Origin: Actinomycetota bacterium | GTDB lineage: Bacteria; Actinomycetota; Actinomycetes; JACCUZ01 | Direction of reading: 5' to 3' | Assembly (NCBI GenBank): GCA_030841035.1 | Contig: JAVEDI010000056.1 | Span: 1-64,000 of the forward strand | DNA length: 64,000 nt | In this document: piece by piece, positions 23,670 to 32,459 of the stretch | Layout: each line of letters begins with the position of its first letter | How positions within the stretch are numbered: the stretch's first letter is position 1 | Position numbers and translations under genes: made by a program | The notes under the pieces: model-generated | Databases searched by the model: none | Told to the model about the DNA's origin: nothing | What the model saw: only the letters and a program-made list of their open reading frames with translations

Positions 23670-26309
23670 ATGCAGCGACCGGGAACGTGGGCCTATGCGG
23701 CCGTGGTGCTGACGGGGATGGTGAGCTACCTCGCAGTTCCCGGCGACTTCAGCAGGCTTGGTTATGAGCTGGTCTGCCTGGCAACCCTCATCGCCGTGTC
23801 GCTCGCCTTCCGGCGGGTTCCGGCCCGGGCGCGCCGCAGCTGGGCCCTGATCGTCGCGGCGCTGGCTCTGTGGCTGCTGGCCGCGTGCATCATGGACTTC
23901 AACGCGCTCGTCCTGGACCGCCCGCTGCCGGCCTTCTCGGCCTATGACGTGACGAACATCGCGGCCTACTTCCTGCTGCTGGCGGCCTATCTGGACCTGT
24001 TGGTCGTGCGGCGCTCCCGCGTGGACCGGGAGGCGCTGCTCGACGCGGCCATCTTCGTCGTGGCCGTCGGCGCCGCGATGTACGAGCTCGTGGTGCAGCC
24101 GATGTGGGCGATCCCCGGCCTGTCGACCATGACCAAGACCATGTACTCCACCTACCCCGTGCTCGACCTGTTCGTCCTCGCCCTCTCCGCGCAGATGCTG
24201 CTCGCCGGCCGTCGGCCGCGAGCGCTGAGCCTGCTGATCGGCGGGGGCATGAGCGTCTTCGTCGTGGACCTCGGGGCCGCCACGGTCGGCGCGGCGGACC
24301 CCGCCTGGATGCACTGGCTGTTCTTCGGCTACCTGGTTGCCACCTTCTTCTACGGCTTCGCGGCGCTCGACCCGACGCTGCCCGCCATCGCCGACCCGGC
24401 CGTGCCGCTGCGCACCTTCGGCGTGGTCCGGATGACCTGTGTCGGCGCCGCGCTCGCTCTGGGACCCTTCCTCGCCGCGGTCCAGGCGATGACCGGAATG
24501 AAGCCAGACCTCGTGGGTCTCGCCGTCGTCGGCGGGGTCGTCACGGCCCTGGTGCTGACCCGGATGTGGCTGCTGGTCCAGCAGGAGCGCCGTCGGCTGC
24601 TGCTGGAGCAGCGGGAGGAGTACTTCCGCACCATCACCGAGAAGACCAGCGACCTGATGCGGATCTTCCGCAGCACGGGGGAGGTCACCTACGACAGTCC
24701 CGCGCTGTCCTCGCTGCTCGGGCTCGACCCCGGCGCCGACCAGGCGTCGTACGCCGCGGGTTTCCACCCCGAGGACCACCCGCTGCTGGCCGCGGCAGTG
24801 CAGGACTGCCGCAGCCAGCCGGGGGAGCTGGTCGAGCTGGAGCTGCGTGTCGCGGGCGAGGGCCACGAGCGGTGGCTGGCCGCGCGCCTCGTCGACCTCG
24901 CCACGGTGCCCAGCGTGGGTGGCACGCTCATGGTGCTGCAGGACGTGACGGCGCGAAAGATGCTCGAGCGCGAGCTCACCCACAGCGCGTTCCACGACTC
25001 CCTGACCGATCTGCCGAACCGCGCCCTGCTGCGGGACCGGCTGGAGACCGCGATCGCCCGCTCCACCCGGACCGGACAGGGCCTGGCGGTGCTCTTCTTC
25101 GACCTGGACAACTTCAAGACCGTGAACGACGGCCTCGGTCACGGCGTCGGGGACGAGCTGCTCCGGACGCTGGCCGAGCGCTTCCGCACCGTGCTGCGAC
25201 CCGAGGACACCATCGCCCGGATGGGCGGTGACGAGTTCGCCGTCGTCGCCGAGGCGCTGCTCGACCCGGAGATGGCCTCGGGCGTCGCCGAGCGTCTGCT
25301 CGCCGTGCTCGCCGTGCCGCTCCCGGTGGGCGGCACCGCCGTACACGTGGGGGCGAGCATCGGCATCGCGATGGCCACCAGTGGCTCGACCGCCGAACAG
25401 TTGCTGCGTGACGCCGACGCGGCGATGTACGCCGCCAAGGCCGCGGGCAAGGGCCGGTTCCAGATCTTCGTGCCGGCCATGCACGAGCGGGTGGTGCAAC
25501 GGCTGGAGATGGAGGCGGACCTGCGTGCCGCGCTGGAGCGTCACGAGTTCACGCTGGACTTCCAGCCCACCATCGCCCTGCGCGACGGTGCGGTCACCGG
25601 GTTCGAAGCCCTGTTGCGATGGAGGCACCCCGACGGTCTGGTACGGCCGGACCAGTTCATCCCGATCGCCGAGGAGACCAGGCTGATCGTGCCGATCGGC
25701 CGTTGGGTGCTGCGTGAGGCCTGTATGGAGGCGGTGAGCTGGCAGCAGCCCGGCAAGAGCCTCAGCGTGGCCGTGAACGTCTCGGTCCGCCAGCTGGAAG
25801 ACCCGGACCTGCTCAACGACGTGCGACACGCCCTGGTGGCCAGTGGTCTCGAACCGGGTCTGCTCGTTCTCGAGATCACCGAGAGCACGCTGGTGAGCAA
25901 CCCGTCGGCGGTGGCCGAGTGCCTCGGGCGGGTCAAGTCGCTCGGCGTGCGGATCGCGGTCGACGACTTCGGCACGGGATACTCGTCGCTGGCCTACCTG
26001 AGGCAGTTCCCTATCGACATCCTCAAGATCGACCGATCGTTCGTGAACGGAATCAGCACGGACACCGCGGCCGACGTGCTGGTCCGAAGCCTGGTGGAGC
26101 TGTCTCGCTCGCTGTCGCTGGAGACCGTGGCCGAGGGGATCGAAACGCTGCAGCAGGCGGAGAAGCTGCGTGCGGACGGTTGCCAGAGCGGGCAGGGCTT
26201 CCTCTTCGCCCGGCCGATGCCCGCCGACCGGGTGCCGCGCTTCCTCGCCGAGGATCGTGGCCTCCCGTGGGCGGCCTTCGTGGCGCCCGGTCGGAGCAGC
26301 GCGCACTGA
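23670..26309 (+). CDS. Membrane-bound PAS-GGDEF-EAL protein for cyclic di-GMP turnover
   Basis: 879 residues. About eight to nine hydrophobic segments (residues 5-305) form a membrane sensor, then a short coiled linker and a PAS domain (about 310-430). The GGDEF domain (about 440-600) is intact with MGGDEF and an RxxD inhibitory site (RPED) five residues before it. The EAL domain (about 615-870) has FEALLRW, DDFGTGYSSLAYL and ETVAEGIET. Both synthesis and breakdown of cyclic di-GMP are possible; which dominates cannot be told. The start ATG lies before the first membrane segment. It ends in a hairpin shared with the convergent gene. Confidence 0.93.
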   Translation: MQRPGTWAYAAVVLTGMVSYLAVPGDFSRLGYELVCLATLIAVSLAFRRVPARARRSWALIVAALALWLLAACIMDFNALVLDRPLPAFSAYDVTNIAAYFLLLAAYLDLLVVRRSRVDREALLDAAIFVVAVGAAMYELVVQPMWAIPGLSTMTKTMYSTYPVLDLFVLALSAQMLLAGRRPRALSLLIGGGMSVFVVDLGAATVGAADPAWMHWLFFGYLVATFFYGFAALDPTLPAIADPAVPLRTFGVVRMTCVGAALALGPFLAAVQAMTGMKPDLVGLAVVGGVVTALVLTRMWLLVQQERRRLLLEQREEYFRTITEKTSDLMRIFRSTGEVTYDSPALSSLLGLDPGADQASYAAGFHPEDHPLLAAAVQDCRSQPGELVELELRVAGEGHERWLAARLVDLATVPSVGGTLMVLQDVTARKMLERELTHSAFHDSLTDLPNRALLRDRLETAIARSTRTGQGLAVLFFDLDNFKTVNDGLGHGVGDELLRTLAERFRTVLRPEDTIARMGGDEFAVVAEALLDPEMASGVAERLLAVLAVPLPVGGTAVHVGASIGIAMATSGSTAEQLLRDADAAMYAAKAAGKGRFQIFVPAMHERVVQRLEMEADLRAALERHEFTLDFQPTIALRDGAVTGFEALLRWRHPDGLVRPDQFIPIAEETRLIVPIGRWVLREACMEAVSWQQPGKSLSVAVNVSVRQLEDPDLLNDVRHALVASGLEPGLLVLEITESTLVSNPSAVAECLGRVKSLGVRIAVDDFGTGYSSLAYLRQFPIDILKIDRSFVNGISTDTAADVLVRSLVELSRSLSLETVAEGIETLQQAEKLRADGCQSGQGFLFARPMPADRVPRFLAEDRGLPWAAFVAPGRSSAH

Positions 26310-26339
26310 GGGCCGGCCATCGGAAGATGACCGGCCCTC
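26308..26339. terminator. Bidirectional hairpin terminator
   Basis: GAGGGCCGG (26308-26316) pairs with CCGGCCCTC (26331-26339) around a 14-nt loop. The left arm begins inside the stop codon of the GGDEF-EAL gene, and the hairpin lies 32 bp past the stop of the convergent secreted-protein gene, so it can serve both. Confidence 0.7.
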
Positions 26340-26371
26340 CCCTCGTGCCGTGCGGAGCTGCCGGGTTCAGC

Positions 26372-28231
26372 TCACCTCGCGACGACCGTGTTGGACAGCG
26401 CCGAGCGAGGCGAGGTGCCCCGTGCGTTCACGGCTGCGACGTAGAACCGGTAACGGGCGTTCTTCACCAGCCTCGTGAAGGTCAGGCTGCGCGCCTTTGC
26501 CGACACCGTGCGGGTCAGCACGACGCTGCTGCCCACCCTGCGGACGCTGACCCGGTAGCCGGTGATCGACGATCCACCGTTGCCGGCCGGTGCCTGCCAC
26601 ACGATCTTGGCCGTGACCTGGCCGCCCTTCGTGCCGCCCAGAGCGACGAGGGACCGAGGTGCCCCGGCCACTGTCGCCTTCACCGGCAGGACCGGGACGG
26701 AGGGCGCAGCCGGAGGGACCGGCGCGACCGGGGGTGCCGGCGCGACCGGGGGTGCCGGCGCGACCGGGGGAGGTACGACCACTGCCGGGACGACGACCAC
26801 GGGTGCCGGCGGGCCGGTGATCGTGTAGGTGTGCGTGACGACAGGGCTGGCGTTGCCGGCGTCGTCGAAGGCGCGCAGCTTCAGGGTCTGCGAGCTAGTG
26901 ATGGACAGCTGGCCAGTCACCGGCAGGCTCCCGGTGGTCGGGTCCGGGATGCCGGCGGCCCCCAGGGAGAACCGAGCCCCGGCTGCGGGCGTGACGGACA
27001 CGCTCTGCGCGCCGACGTAGGTGCCACCCGGCGGATTCGGCGTCGGAGCGCTCGGTGCGACGGTGTCCTTGACGACCGTCCTCGTCCGGGGCGGTGGCGC
27101 ACCGGCCTTGGTGAAGGTCGCGGAGACGGTCAGCGTGCCATCGCCCAGCTGCCGGATCTCGGACATCGGAACGGTCGTCGACCAGGTACCGGCACCCGTG
27201 AGCGGGGCCGGTATGACGGTCGACGAGATCGCAGGTGTGGCAGCGTCCTCGTCGTCGATCGAGACGGCGACCTCGGAGGCGTCGAAGGACACGCCGGAGA
27301 CGGTGAGGTTGCCGGTGCCTTCGGCCGTGGCCTTGTTGATGACGTCGGGCGTGGTCGTGGTGACCGCGTCGAGCGCAGCAGGCGGGCACGGTGGTGTGAA
27401 TCCCGGGTCGGGGCCGCCCGTGAGACCGGCCTCGTAGATGGTGACGCCCAGGCGATTGGCCGCAGCGTCAGTGGTGACCCAGGCCATCGCACGGGTTTCG
27501 CCCGCTTCGGCCACCGCGGCGACGTCCTCACCGACATCCTTGTAGATCGCGGTCCAGCCGGTCGGGCCGAAGGCAGGGTCCCACACGATGGTTCCGGTTG
27601 ACCCCGCGCCGAAGGTGGCTCGGATGTCGCGCTTTCCCACGACGGCCAGGAAGTCGGGGTTGATCATCCGCTGCTCGATGTTGGCTTCGGGGATCCTGTT
27701 GCCATCGGCCGCAGTCGCGGTCCCGTGGACGACGAAGTCGTCCTTGAGACCGTCCAGGTCGAGGGCGACCGCTGTGCCGTGCTCGGCCGTGACGTTGATG
27801 GTCGCCTGTCCCTCAGGGGCTTGGCCGGGCTCGAACGCCACGACCTCGTCGCCGGGAAGTAGATCCGGTGTCGAGCCGTCCCAGCAGACCCCGCCCGGGT
27901 GGTTCACCTCCAGCAGCCCTACGTGGGTCTTGGCGTCCTCTCCGACCGTGCCGGACGCGCCCCCGATGAGCACACCCCCGCGCCACACCTGGAAGGTCAG
28001 GGTCTTACCCACGTCCCAGCCCGAGGCAGAGACGAAGTCCCGCTGCGGGAAGATGATGAGGTCATGCGGCAGTGTCGGCAGCACCGCGGCGGCCTGAGAC
28101 GAGGGCACCGCGGTGGTCATGAGACCGCCGACGACGGCGGCGGCTACCACGGCGGCGCTGAGGCGGCGCCGCCGTACGCCCCGCAGGGAACTGTTGGGAC
28201 GGCAGTGCCGGCCGATCTGCTTGGTCTGCAT
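26372..28231 (-). CDS. Secreted multi-domain protein with CHB_HEX_C-like and fibronectin type III domains
   Basis: 619 residues. A long signal peptide ends near SSQAAAV. The N-terminal half (about residues 50-300) is a beta-rich region I do not recognise, followed by an Ig-like section near 300-390. A chitobiase-type domain (about 395-470, PNPPGGTYVGAQSVSVT and LKLRAFDDAGN) comes next, then a Pro/Val/Ala-rich linker encoded by an 18-bp tandem repeat near 26720-26770, and a C-terminal fibronectin type III domain (about 530-619). There is no wall anchor. The ATG at 28231 has GGGGGAG just upstream. Likely an extracellular matrix or adhesion protein. The promoter lies in the 285-bp divergent gap to the next gene. 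Confidence 0.8.
   Translation of the reverse strand: MQTKQIGRHCRPNSSLRGVRRRRLSAAVVAAAVVGGLMTTAVPSSQAAAVLPTLPHDLIIFPQRDFVSASGWDVGKTLTFQVWRGGVLIGGASGTVGEDAKTHVGLLEVNHPGGVCWDGSTPDLLPGDEVVAFEPGQAPEGQATINVTAEHGTAVALDLDGLKDDFVVHGTATAADGNRIPEANIEQRMINPDFLAVVGKRDIRATFGAGSTGTIVWDPAFGPTGWTAIYKDVGEDVAAVAEAGETRAMAWVTTDAAANRLGVTIYEAGLTGGPDPGFTPPCPPAALDAVTTTTPDVINKATAEGTGNLTVSGVSFDASEVAVSIDDEDAATPAISSTVIPAPLTGAGTWSTTVPMSEIRQLGDGTLTVSATFTKAGAPPPRTRTVVKDTVAPSAPTPNPPGGTYVGAQSVSVTPAAGARFSLGAAGIPDPTTGSLPVTGQLSITSSQTLKLRAFDDAGNASPVVTHTYTITGPPAPVVVVPAVVVPPPVAPAPPVAPAPPVAPVPPAAPSVPVLPVKATVAGAPRSLVALGGTKGGQVTAKIVWQAPAGNGGSSITGYRVSVRRVGSSVVLTRTVSAKARSLTFTRLVKNARYRFYVAAVNARGTSPRSALSNTVVAR
26716..26770. repeat. 18-bp tandem repeat in the Pro/Val/Ala-rich linker
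   Basis: The unit GGTGCCGGCGCGACCGGG occurs about three times and encodes the APPVAP repeats of the secreted protein on the minus strand. Its copy number may vary between strains. Confidence 0.7.
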
Positions 28232-28516
28232 GGAGGCTCCCCCAATGACGCGCCGCGGCGGTGGCAGGGGAGAGACCAGGTTTCCCCCGATCATCCGACG
28301 CAGAGCGGATCTCGGTGCCGGGTACCTGTGCACTCGGCCCCCTCACCATCTCCGATGCGGTATCGGAAATCTGTGGTCAACCTGCCGAAATGCCTGATAG
28401 ATCAAGGGGTTCTGCGGTCGCGAGCCCAGCCCCTCTCAACACATTCTGAGCAACGCCTGAGATGGGCGAGGGCCCGATCGGGTTTCGCGCCGGGCCCAGG
28501 GGCGCACAAACATCAC

Positions 28517-29089
28517 ATGCAGCCGCGTGAGGCGTCGTCCCGCAGCGAGGAAGCTCCCGCGGCTGAAGCCGGCTCGACGCTGGCTGACGTGCACGCTGGC
28601 GACGTGGCGGTCGCCGGTCGCCCGTGGAGGCTGGCCGCGATCACGGCCCTGAGTCTCGTCGTGCTGCTCGGCGCCGCGGGCCTCTTCGGGGTGCGCTCGC
28701 GCACCGTGAGCGCCAGCGGCGGGGGCTACGACCTGTCGCTGACCTACCCACGGGTCGCGAGGGCCGGTCTGGACGTCCCGTGGCACGTCACCTTGCGGCA
28801 CGAGGGGGGCTTCCAGGGACAGCGCGCGATCACCCTGGCAGTCACCGCCCGCTACTTCGACATCTATGAGACCCAGGGCTTCCACCCCGAGCCCGACACC
28901 GAGACGCGCGACGGCGAATTCCTCTATCTGAGCTTCACCCCGCCCCCCGCCGGGGACGTCTTCGAGCTCGACTTCGACACCTACGTGCAGCCGTCCAGCC
29001 AGATCGGGCGTCACGCCGACCTGTGGCTGGTCCAAGGCGGGCGGCACCGTGTCGTCGGGGTGTCGTTCTCCACCTGGCTGGTGCCCTGA
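28517..29089 (+). CDS. Single-span membrane protein of unknown function, coupled to DUF421
   Basis: 190 residues. A cytosolic N-terminus of about 38 residues, rich in Ser, Glu and Ala, is followed by one membrane span (ALSLVVLLGAAGLFGV) and an extracytoplasmic beta-rich domain (GGGYDLSLTYPRVARAGLDV, ITLAVTARYFDIYE, FDTYVQPSSQIGRHADLWL). I do not recognise a family. Its stop overlaps the ATG of the DUF421 gene by 1 nt (TGATG), so the two are translated together and the proteins probably act together in the membrane. The start at 28517 is chosen for its position before the membrane span. Confidence 0.75.
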   Translation: MQPREASSRSEEAPAAEAGSTLADVHAGDVAVAGRPWRLAAITALSLVVLLGAAGLFGVRSRTVSASGGGYDLSLTYPRVARAGLDVPWHVTLRHEGGFQGQRAITLAVTARYFDIYETQGFHPEPDTETRDGEFLYLSFTPPPAGDVFELDFDTYVQPSSQIGRHADLWLVQGGRHRVVGVSFSTWLVP

Positions 29090-29571
29090 TGGAGATCGTG
29101 TTCCGCGCCACGTTCATCTTCTTCTTCCTGTGGCTGATCACCCGCGTCGTCGGCCGGTCGACGCTAGGCGAGCTGAGCACCTTCCAGCTGCTGCTCTACG
29201 TCACCATGGGCGACCTGGTGCAGCAGTCGGTGACCCAGCAGGACTACTCCGTCTCCTCCGGTGTCCTGGCCGTGGGTGTCTTCGCGTTGCTCACCGTCGG
29301 GCTGACCTACGCCAAGTACCGGTGGCCCCGCACGCGCCGGGTCATCCACGGGACGCCGCTGGTCGTCGTGAAGGACGGTCAGCCGGCGATGGAGGTGATG
29401 CGGGCGGAGCGGCTCACCCTGGACGACCTGATGGCCTCCGCGCGCGAGAACGGCATCGCGAGGTTCGCCGACATCACCCTGGCCGTGCTCGAGGCGGACG
29501 GGAAGATCTCGTTCTTCACCCGTAGCAGCGAGAGCAGCGGTGCCCCGGAACGCCCGGCCGCCGCGTCGTGA
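29089..29571 (+). CDS. DUF421 (YetF-like) membrane protein
   Basis: 160 residues. Three membrane segments (IFFFLWLITRVVGRSTLGEL, LLYVTMGDLVQQ, GVLAVGVFALLTVGLTY) are followed by the small soluble DUF421 domain (HGTPLVVVKDGQ, ERLTLDDLMASARENGI, ADITLAVLEADGKISF). The function is not settled; members occur in spore-forming and stress-related settings. It begins one base into the stop codon of the upstream membrane protein. It converges with the TPP enzyme gene, 9 bp apart. Confidence 0.88.
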   Translation: MEIVFRATFIFFFLWLITRVVGRSTLGELSTFQLLLYVTMGDLVQQSVTQQDYSVSSGVLAVGVFALLTVGLTYAKYRWPRTRRVIHGTPLVVVKDGQPAMEVMRAERLTLDDLMASARENGIARFADITLAVLEADGKISFFTRSSESSGAPERPAAAS

Positions 29572-29580
29572 CGCGACGCG

Positions 29581-31386
29581 TCAGGACGGCTTCCCACCCG
29601 GCAGGAACTCCTGCACCTTCGTCTTGACCCCTTCCTTGATGACGTCGATCCGGTCCGAGTCGCCGCGCACGATGGACTGGAGGGCTTTTTCCAGCTGGTC
29701 CCACGTGGCGTGCGGCGGGATCGGCGGCACCGCGGGATCGGTGAGGAACTCCACGACGCACGGCCGGTCGGCGCCGAGCGCCTCGTCCCACGCCGGCGCG
29801 ACCTGCTCGGGTGTCTCGACGAGGATGCCGGGCAGCCCGAGGGTGCGCGCGAAGCCCGCGTAAGGGAAGTCGGGCAGCTGCTGCGACGGTAGGAACTGTG
29901 GCGAGCCGCCCATCGCACGCAGCTCCCAGGTGACCTGGTTGAGGTCGTTGTTGTGCAGCACCGCGACGACCAGCCGCGGGTCGGTCCAGTCCCGCCAGCA
30001 GCTCGCCACCGTGATCAGCTCGTTGATGCCGTTCATCTGCATCGCGCCGTCGCCGACCAGTGCATAGGCCGGCCTGCCCGGATGGGCGAACTTCGCGCCG
30101 ACGGCGTAGGGCAGGGCGCATCCCATCGTCGCCAGCGTGCCGGACAGGGTGCCACGCATGCGTCCGCGCATCACGATGTGTCGGGCGTACCAGTTGGTCC
30201 CGGAGCCGGAGTCGGCGGTCACCATCGCGTCGTCGGGCAGCCGTGGCGAGAGCTCATGGAAGACGCGCTCCGGGTTGATGGGGTCGGCGCTGACGGCTGC
30301 GCGCCGGTCCAGTACCTCCCACCAGCGGGCGACGTTCTTCTGCACTGTCTCCTGCCACGTCCGGTCGGTCTTGCGGTCCAGCAGCGGGAGCAAGGCGCGC
30401 AGCGTCGACTTCGCGTCGCCGACGAGATTGACCTCGAACGGGTAGCGCAGCCCGACCATCGTCGGGTCGATGTCTATCTGCACGCCGCGGGCGCCCGGCC
30501 GGTCACCGTCGTAGGGCGGGAGGAACTGCGAGTAGGGAAAGTTGGACCCGATGACCAACAACGTGTCGCAGTCGGTCATCAGCTCGTAGGAGGGCCGGGT
30601 CCCGAGCAACCCGATGGCGCCGGTCACCCACGGCAGCTCGTCGGACAGCACGTCCTTGCCGAGCAGCGCCTTGGCGACGCCGGCGCCGAGCAGTTCCGCG
30701 AGCTCCTTGACCTCCTCCGCGGCGCCGCGCGCCCCCTGCCCGACCAGGACGGCGACCCGCTCACCGCTGTTCAGGACGTCGGCGGCCCGCCGGAGGTCAT
30801 GGTCGGCCGGGACCGTCGCGGGCCAGGTCTGGTCAAGGCTGGACGGCACCATCTTGAACGCGTGCGCGGGCGGCGTGTACTCGAGCTCCTGTACGTCGGC
30901 GGGCAGGATCACCGCCGTGACGGTACGTCGGCTCGCAGCGATGCGCATCGCCCGGTCGAGGACGTTGGGCAGCTGCTCCGGCACGGTGACCATCTGGCAG
31001 TAGTCCGCTGCGACGTCCTTGAAGAGGCTCAGCAGGTCGACCTCCTGCTGGTAGGCGCCACCCATGGCCGACCGACTGGTCTGGCCGACGATCGCGACGA
31101 GGGGCACGTGGTCGAGCTTGGCGTCGTACAGCCCGTTGAGCAGGTGGATGGCACCCGGCCCGCTGGTGCCCACGCAGACGCCGGTCCGGCCACTGAGCTT
31201 TGCGTAGCCCACGGCCTCGAGCGCGGCCAGCTCCTCGTGCCGTGCCTGGATGAAGCGTGGCCGGTCGCCGGCGCGCTCCCAGGCGGCGAGCAGCCCGTTG
31301 ATCCCGTCCCCGCCGTAGCCGAAGACGTGCTCCACCTGCCAGTCGCGCAGGCGCTGCAGGACGTGGTCGCCGACCGTCGTGCTCAT
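29581..31386 (-). CDS. Thiamine-diphosphate-dependent enzyme, pyruvate oxidase/dehydrogenase (quinone) type
   Basis: 601 residues, with the three-domain layout of the acetolactate synthase/pyruvate oxidase family. The N-terminal Pyr domain holds the catalytic Glu in QARHEELAAL. The middle domain has the VLVGQGARGA fold. The C-terminal PP domain carries the ThDP-Mg motif GDGAMQMNGINEL ending in LHNNDLNQV. The closest family by eye is PoxB-like pyruvate oxidase (acetate plus CO2 from pyruvate), which would give electrons to quinone. Acetolactate synthase proper is less likely, because no small subunit gene is beside it. ATG at 31386 has AGGAG 6 nt upstream. Confidence 0.85.
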   Translation of the reverse strand: MSTTVGDHVLQRLRDWQVEHVFGYGGDGINGLLAAWERAGDRPRFIQARHEELAALEAVGYAKLSGRTGVCVGTSGPGAIHLLNGLYDAKLDHVPLVAIVGQTSRSAMGGAYQQEVDLLSLFKDVAADYCQMVTVPEQLPNVLDRAMRIAASRRTVTAVILPADVQELEYTPPAHAFKMVPSSLDQTWPATVPADHDLRRAADVLNSGERVAVLVGQGARGAAEEVKELAELLGAGVAKALLGKDVLSDELPWVTGAIGLLGTRPSYELMTDCDTLLVIGSNFPYSQFLPPYDGDRPGARGVQIDIDPTMVGLRYPFEVNLVGDAKSTLRALLPLLDRKTDRTWQETVQKNVARWWEVLDRRAAVSADPINPERVFHELSPRLPDDAMVTADSGSGTNWYARHIVMRGRMRGTLSGTLATMGCALPYAVGAKFAHPGRPAYALVGDGAMQMNGINELITVASCWRDWTDPRLVVAVLHNNDLNQVTWELRAMGGSPQFLPSQQLPDFPYAGFARTLGLPGILVETPEQVAPAWDEALGADRPCVVEFLTDPAVPPIPPHATWDQLEKALQSIVRGDSDRIDVIKEGVKTKVQEFLPGGKPS

Positions 31387-31493
31387 CGGGGCTCCTTCTC
31401 GGGGCTGCCATGACCGAGGCATGACCTCGGCCGGGGTGGGAACGTGCGGTCCAGCCCCACACCCGTCGGAACCTGCCCCGTGGAGGAGCGACC

Positions 31494-32447
31494 ATGCGCC
31501 TGGGCTATTTCCTCAGCTGTGAGGAGTACGACCCGCAGCAGCTCGTCGAGCAGGCCCGGTTGGCCGAGGAGGCCGGCTTCGAGGGACTGTGGATCAGCGA
31601 CCACTTCCACCCGTGGAACGACCAGCAGGGGCAGAGCCCGTTCGTATGGGGCGTGATCGGCGCGATCTCGCAGGTCTGCAGGCTGCCGGTGACCACAGCG
31701 GTCACGGCACCGACCATGCGCGTCCACCCCGCCGTCGTGGCGCAGGCCGCGGCCACCGCCGCCGTACAGCTGGAGGGTCGCTTCACCCTCGGTGTCGGCA
31801 CGGGCGAGGCGCTCAACGAGCACATCCTGGGAGCTGCCTGGCCCAGTGAGCCGGTGCGCCTGGAGATGCTCGAGGAGGCGGTCGGCCTGATCCGCGAGCT
31901 GTGGCAGGGCGAGTTCACCTACCACTACGGGAAGCACTACACCGTGGAGAACGCCCGGATCTACACGCGCCCTGCCGAGCCCCCGAAGGTCTACGTGTCC
32001 GCGTTCGGCGACAGGTCCTTCGAGCTGGCGCTGCGCATCGGCGACGGTTTCATGACGACGCAGCCCGATGCCGGGCACGTCAAGGAGTGGAAGGCCGCAG
32101 CCGGTGCCGACAAGCCGACCCAGGCCGGCTACAAGGTGTGCGTCGCCGACACGGAGGACGAGGGTGTGGAGATCGCGCACCGCCTGTGGGCCAATGCCGG
32201 CCTCCCGGGCGAGCTCTCGCAGGTGCTGCCCTCACCGAAGCACTTCGAACAGGCAAGCGAGCTGGTGACCGAGGAGATGACCCGCGAGTCGACGGTCTGC
32301 GGCAAGGACGTCGACCGGCACGTCGAGGCGTTCCAGCCGTTCTCGGACGCCGGCTTCGACGAGGTGTACATCGCCAACATGGGCCCGCACTACCGCCAGT
32401 TCTTCGACCTGTACCGCGACGAGGTGCTGCCCCGGCTCAGGGGCTGA
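31494..32447 (+). CDS. F420-dependent luciferase-like oxidoreductase (TIGR03557 type)
   Basis: 317 residues, a TIM-barrel LLM protein of the F420-dependent glucose-6-phosphate dehydrogenase group. It starts MRLGYFLSCEEYDPQQLV and has GLWISDHFHPWNDQQGQSPF, LEGRFTLGVGTGEALNEHI and KVYVSAFGDRSFELALRIGDGF, all typical of this family. It probably uses coenzyme F420 as hydride carrier; the substrate is unknown. GGAGGAG lies 6 nt before the ATG. It is divergent from the TPP enzyme, with a small hairpin (CCGAGG/CCTCGG, 31414-31430) in the 107-bp gap. Confidence 0.9.
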   Translation: MRLGYFLSCEEYDPQQLVEQARLAEEAGFEGLWISDHFHPWNDQQGQSPFVWGVIGAISQVCRLPVTTAVTAPTMRVHPAVVAQAAATAAVQLEGRFTLGVGTGEALNEHILGAAWPSEPVRLEMLEEAVGLIRELWQGEFTYHYGKHYTVENARIYTRPAEPPKVYVSAFGDRSFELALRIGDGFMTTQPDAGHVKEWKAAAGADKPTQAGYKVCVADTEDEGVEIAHRLWANAGLPGELSQVLPSPKHFEQASELVTEEMTRESTVCGKDVDRHVEAFQPFSDAGFDEVYIANMGPHYRQFFDLYRDEVLPRLRG

Positions 32448-32459
32448 CGGCGCCGCGCC

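Noticed and set aside
22035-26306. A 1,423-codon open frame on the minus strand
   Set aside because: It runs antisense to the phospholipase D, PAP2 and GGDEF-EAL genes and is an effect of high GC third positions; the amino acid composition is Arg/His/Gln-rich with no recognisable domain.
29581-31386. Acetolactate synthase large subunit
   Set aside because: The domain order fits, but no regulatory small subunit or other branched-chain gene is adjacent, and overall sequence looks closer to pyruvate oxidases.
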